DNA from: Simonsiella sp051414845
Lineage (GTDB): Bacteria > Pseudomonadota > Gammaproteobacteria > Burkholderiales > Neisseriaceae
NCBI GenBank assembly: GCA_051414845.1
Contig: CP183313.1
Span: 868,001 to 932,000, forward strand
Length of the DNA stretch: 64,000 nt
Reading direction: 5' to 3'
Shown here: positions 62,037-64,000 of the stretch, piece after piece
Layout of the letters: each line of letters starts with the position of its first letter
Numbering within the stretch: position 1 is the stretch's first letter
Notes under the pieces: model-generated
Databases searched by the model: none
Told to the model about the DNA's origin: nothing
What the model saw: the letters and a program-made list of their open reading frames with translations, nothing else
Program-made: the position numbers and the translations under genes

Positions 62037-63023
62037 ATGCGCCCCAATCTCTTCATCTGCCTAACCCCCCTGCAAGCTCTGATTGCGCAAGCCCTTATCC
62101 GCCAAAGCGCGCCTGTCCCTGCTGATTTGCTTATGGTGTGCTATGCCGAAGCCGACAATGCCAAATATCGCCACTATTTTCAAGCAACCGCCGCTCTGTG
62201 CCGCCGCGCTGATTATGTCTTAATTCCGCAAGGACGTTGGCAGAGAGAACTGGTTTTACCGCTTTTAATCAAAAATTTAGACAAACAATACGCCACCATT
62301 TTCGCCGCTAGCATAGACAACCCAACCGTTCAATATCCATTAAGCCATCTCAAATTTGAGCGACTAGAAACCTTTGACGACGGCACGGCCAATCTCTACC
62401 CGAGCAGCATTTTGTATCACAATCCGCCGCAAACTTTAAAACGCAAAATCATCAATTGCCTACAAGGTATGCGCTATCAAACCGAAGATTTGCGCCAGCT
62501 TTCGCAACAACACCATACTTTATACCCCAATCAACGCAATATCGTTGCCCACACCAAACCTTTAACCCTATGGCAGCCTGAAAACAAAACACCATTTTCA
62601 GGCAGCCTGAAAACGAGTAAGACAAGTTTCAGCGTCGCTAAAACCGAAAAAATCTGGCTCGGACAACCGATTTTTGCCGATGAAACGCGCAATGTTGAAT
62701 GGGCGCAAAAAATCATGCAACACTATGAAATCCAAAACTATTTCCCCCATCCGCGCGAAACTTTGCTGCCTGAAAATATTGCGCTGATTGAAACGCCGTT
62801 GATTTTTGAAGATTGGCTATTGCAGCAAATTCAAAGCCAGCCTGAAACCGAATTTGAGCTGTATCATCTTGCCAGCAGCGCAGCGATGAATGTTGCCCAA
62901 TTTCCACGCGTGCGCGTGCATGCCATTCGCCCTAATCATGAATATTTCAGGCAGCCTGCATTTGTATATCTCTATGATTTAATGCCACCATTATCCATTT
63001 CCGTTACTGAATTTGCGTTATGA
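62037..63023 (+). CDS. GT52-family glycosyltransferase (Lst sialyltransferase-like)
   Basis: A 328-residue protein of glycosyltransferase family 52. It shares with neisserial Lst (LOS alpha-2,3-sialyltransferase) the order LFICLTPLQALIAQAL, ETFDDGTANL near residue 115, YFPHPRETLLPEN near 235, PLIFEDWLLQQI near 255, YHLASSAAMN near 280 and RVRVHAIRP. It probably modifies a surface glycan, but the donor (CMP-sialic acid or another sugar) is not settled and no sialic-acid synthesis genes are seen. The unrelated DUS-rich middle (about 180-205) is probably a loop. It overlaps the next gene by 4 bases (ATGA). Confidence 0.82.
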   Translation: MRPNLFICLTPLQALIAQALIRQSAPVPADLLMVCYAEADNAKYRHYFQATAALCRRADYVLIPQGRWQRELVLPLLIKNLDKQYATIFAASIDNPTVQYPLSHLKFERLETFDDGTANLYPSSILYHNPPQTLKRKIINCLQGMRYQTEDLRQLSQQHHTLYPNQRNIVAHTKPLTLWQPENKTPFSGSLKTSKTSFSVAKTEKIWLGQPIFADETRNVEWAQKIMQHYEIQNYFPHPRETLLPENIALIETPLIFEDWLLQQIQSQPETEFELYHLASSAAMNVAQFPRVRVHAIRPNHEYFRQPAFVYLYDLMPPLSISVTEFAL

Positions 63024-63979
63024 AACCGACCCTATCGCTCATCATTCCGTGTTACAACGTAGAAAAATACATCACCGCCGCGCTGCAATCGGTGCTGGAC
63101 AATTTAAGCCCCAGCAAGGACACGCGTGTTGAATGCCTGATTGTAAACGATGGCGCAACCGACAACACCGCGCAGCTGATTGAAAATTTTGCACAAAATC
63201 AATTTTCAACGCGCCAAATCGCCTATCAAATCATCACGCAAGCCAACGTAGGTTTATCCGCCGCACGCAATAGCGGGATGAATGTGGCGCAAGGCGAATA
63301 TTGGTTGTTTTTAGACAGCGATGATGTTTTTGAAAACAAGGCATTAGACAAAATTCTTGCTGCGATTGACGCACACCAGCCCGACATTATTGAATTTGAC
63401 GCAACCCTATTTCAAGACACAGGCGCGCGCGCAACGCATACGATTTACCACGATTATTTCAGGCAGCCTTTTTCTTTGACACGCGCATTTGAAGAAAACC
63501 GCTGGTATGTTTGGTCGCGTTGCTATCACAAAAAATTGTTTGAACATCACAGATTTGAACAAGGAAAACTGTTTGAAGACATGATGACCATTCCCTATCT
63601 TTATTTACAAGCCAAACACTTTTTCAGGCTGCCTGAAAGCCTGCTCGGTTATCGCCAAAATTCAGGCAGCATTACCGCCAATGTCGGCAAACGCCATTTA
63701 AACGACATTTTTTTTGCCATGCAAAAAGCCATCCGTGCAGAAAAGATTTATCCTAACCATTTGCTGCAATTGCATATTTTGCAAGATAAAACATGGCGTT
63801 TACTGGTGGCGTATTCCGTGAAAAAATTTCTGCGTACGCATGATTTGAGTTTTCTAACCGATATACAAGATTACCGCCAAACCATCCGCCAAGAATTTCA
63901 ACGCGATTGGGGTTGGCAGTTTAGCTATTTTGGCAAAGTCATTCTCAAACGGCTGAAAGAAACGTTTTATGCTACCTGA
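63020..63979 (+). CDS. GT2-family glycosyltransferase
   Basis: A 319-residue GT-A enzyme. It starts LSLIIPCYNVEKYITAALQSVLDN, with DGATDNT near 50 and the metal motif FLDSDDVF near 96. The second half has LFEDMMTIPYLY near 190, the expected acceptor-side block. Translation is coupled to the GT52 gene. These two genes probably add successive sugars to LOS or a capsule; specificity cannot be read. DUS are read in frame as FRQPF and FRLPES. The gene is complete, ending 21 bases before the window edge. Confidence 0.85.
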   Translation: MKPTLSLIIPCYNVEKYITAALQSVLDNLSPSKDTRVECLIVNDGATDNTAQLIENFAQNQFSTRQIAYQIITQANVGLSAARNSGMNVAQGEYWLFLDSDDVFENKALDKILAAIDAHQPDIIEFDATLFQDTGARATHTIYHDYFRQPFSLTRAFEENRWYVWSRCYHKKLFEHHRFEQGKLFEDMMTIPYLYLQAKHFFRLPESLLGYRQNSGSITANVGKRHLNDIFFAMQKAIRAEKIYPNHLLQLHILQDKTWRLLVAYSVKKFLRTHDLSFLTDIQDYRQTIRQEFQRDWGWQFSYFGKVILKRLKETFYAT

Positions 63980-64000
63980 AACCTGAAATATGCGGACTTC

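Larger units (their letters stand above)
571..63637. repeat. DNA-uptake sequence (DUS) family across the window
   Basis: The extended core TTCAGGC(A/T)GCCTGAA occurs dozens of times, mostly between genes and often as facing pairs, but also inside genes. It is near-palindromic, so each full copy reads AGGCAGCCTGAA (Kingella dialect) on one strand and AGGCTGCCTGAA (Simonsiella dialect) on the other. In-frame copies encode SGSLK, FRQPE, FRLPE, FQAA or SGCLK. Copies are nearly absent between about 46.9 and 52.3 kb. Confidence 0.9.

Overview
The window comes from a chromosome of the family Neisseriaceae. The main evidence is the DNA-uptake sequence (DUS) repeated throughout, as AGGCAGCCTGAA and AGGCTGCCTGAA. 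These are the dialects described for Kingella and for Simonsiella/Alysiella, respectively. Gene content agrees: sdhCDAB-sdhE-gltA, tamA-tamB, a GT52 sialyltransferase-like gene, a one-TM FtsK and RsmJ all look neisserial. I cannot fix the genus from sequence alone; the Kingella/Simonsiella/Alysiella group is the best guess.

Layout. 1-2.7 kb: hpnD and putP. 3-4.7 kb: fhs. 4.8-10.5 kb: a minus-strand surface-glycan block (galactofuranosyltransferase-like, glf, DUF4422 transferase) followed by msbA. 10.6-16.6 kb: housekeeping genes (tsaD, an inositol-monophosphatase-like gene, rsmE, argB, truB) with a small Phd/VapC toxin-antitoxin pair. 16.6-17.1 kb: an intergenic stretch packed with repeats. 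17-20.4 kb: phoR, def, a LysM protein. 20.7-25.7 kb: the TCA operon sdhCDAB-sdhE-gltA. 26-28.3 kb: nrdA. 28.6-30.8 kb: a Correia-like element abutting rsmJ, then a broken ketosynthase and a phosphopantetheinyl transferase that look like debris of an aryl-polyene-type cluster. 31-36.9 kb: ftsK, thiN, ansA, purM. 37.2-53.8 kb: molybdenum-cofactor genes enclosing a complete respiratory nitrate-reductase locus (narGHJI, two NarK transporters, narXL). 53.9-64 kb: a membrane protein, a CsbD protein, tamA-tamB, fau, and two glycosyltransferases.

The most striking structure is at 38.5-53.8 kb. Left of the nar genes stands an intact moaA followed by a 27-codon stump of moaB. Right of them stands a wrecked moaA (stop codons, frameshifts, a lost Fe-S cysteine) followed by an intact moaB. 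The nar locus therefore sits between two moaA-moaB pairs of which one member each has decayed, so the cell keeps one working moaA and one working moaB. The ends of the island are AT-rich and DUS-poor, which suggests acquisition by transfer. The logic is coherent: MoeA, MoaA and MoaB help make the cofactor NarG needs, NarK1/NarK2 move nitrate and nitrite, and NarX/NarL sense nitrate.

The second theme is repeats. There are two full copies of a roughly 153-bp MITE-like element with matching inverted ends, two good Correia-like elements (plus one weak one), two copies of a long perfect palindrome (one inside the nar operon), a dRS3-like composite, and many paired DUS that form hairpins after genes. 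No tRNA, rRNA, CRISPR array, intact insertion sequence or prophage was seen.
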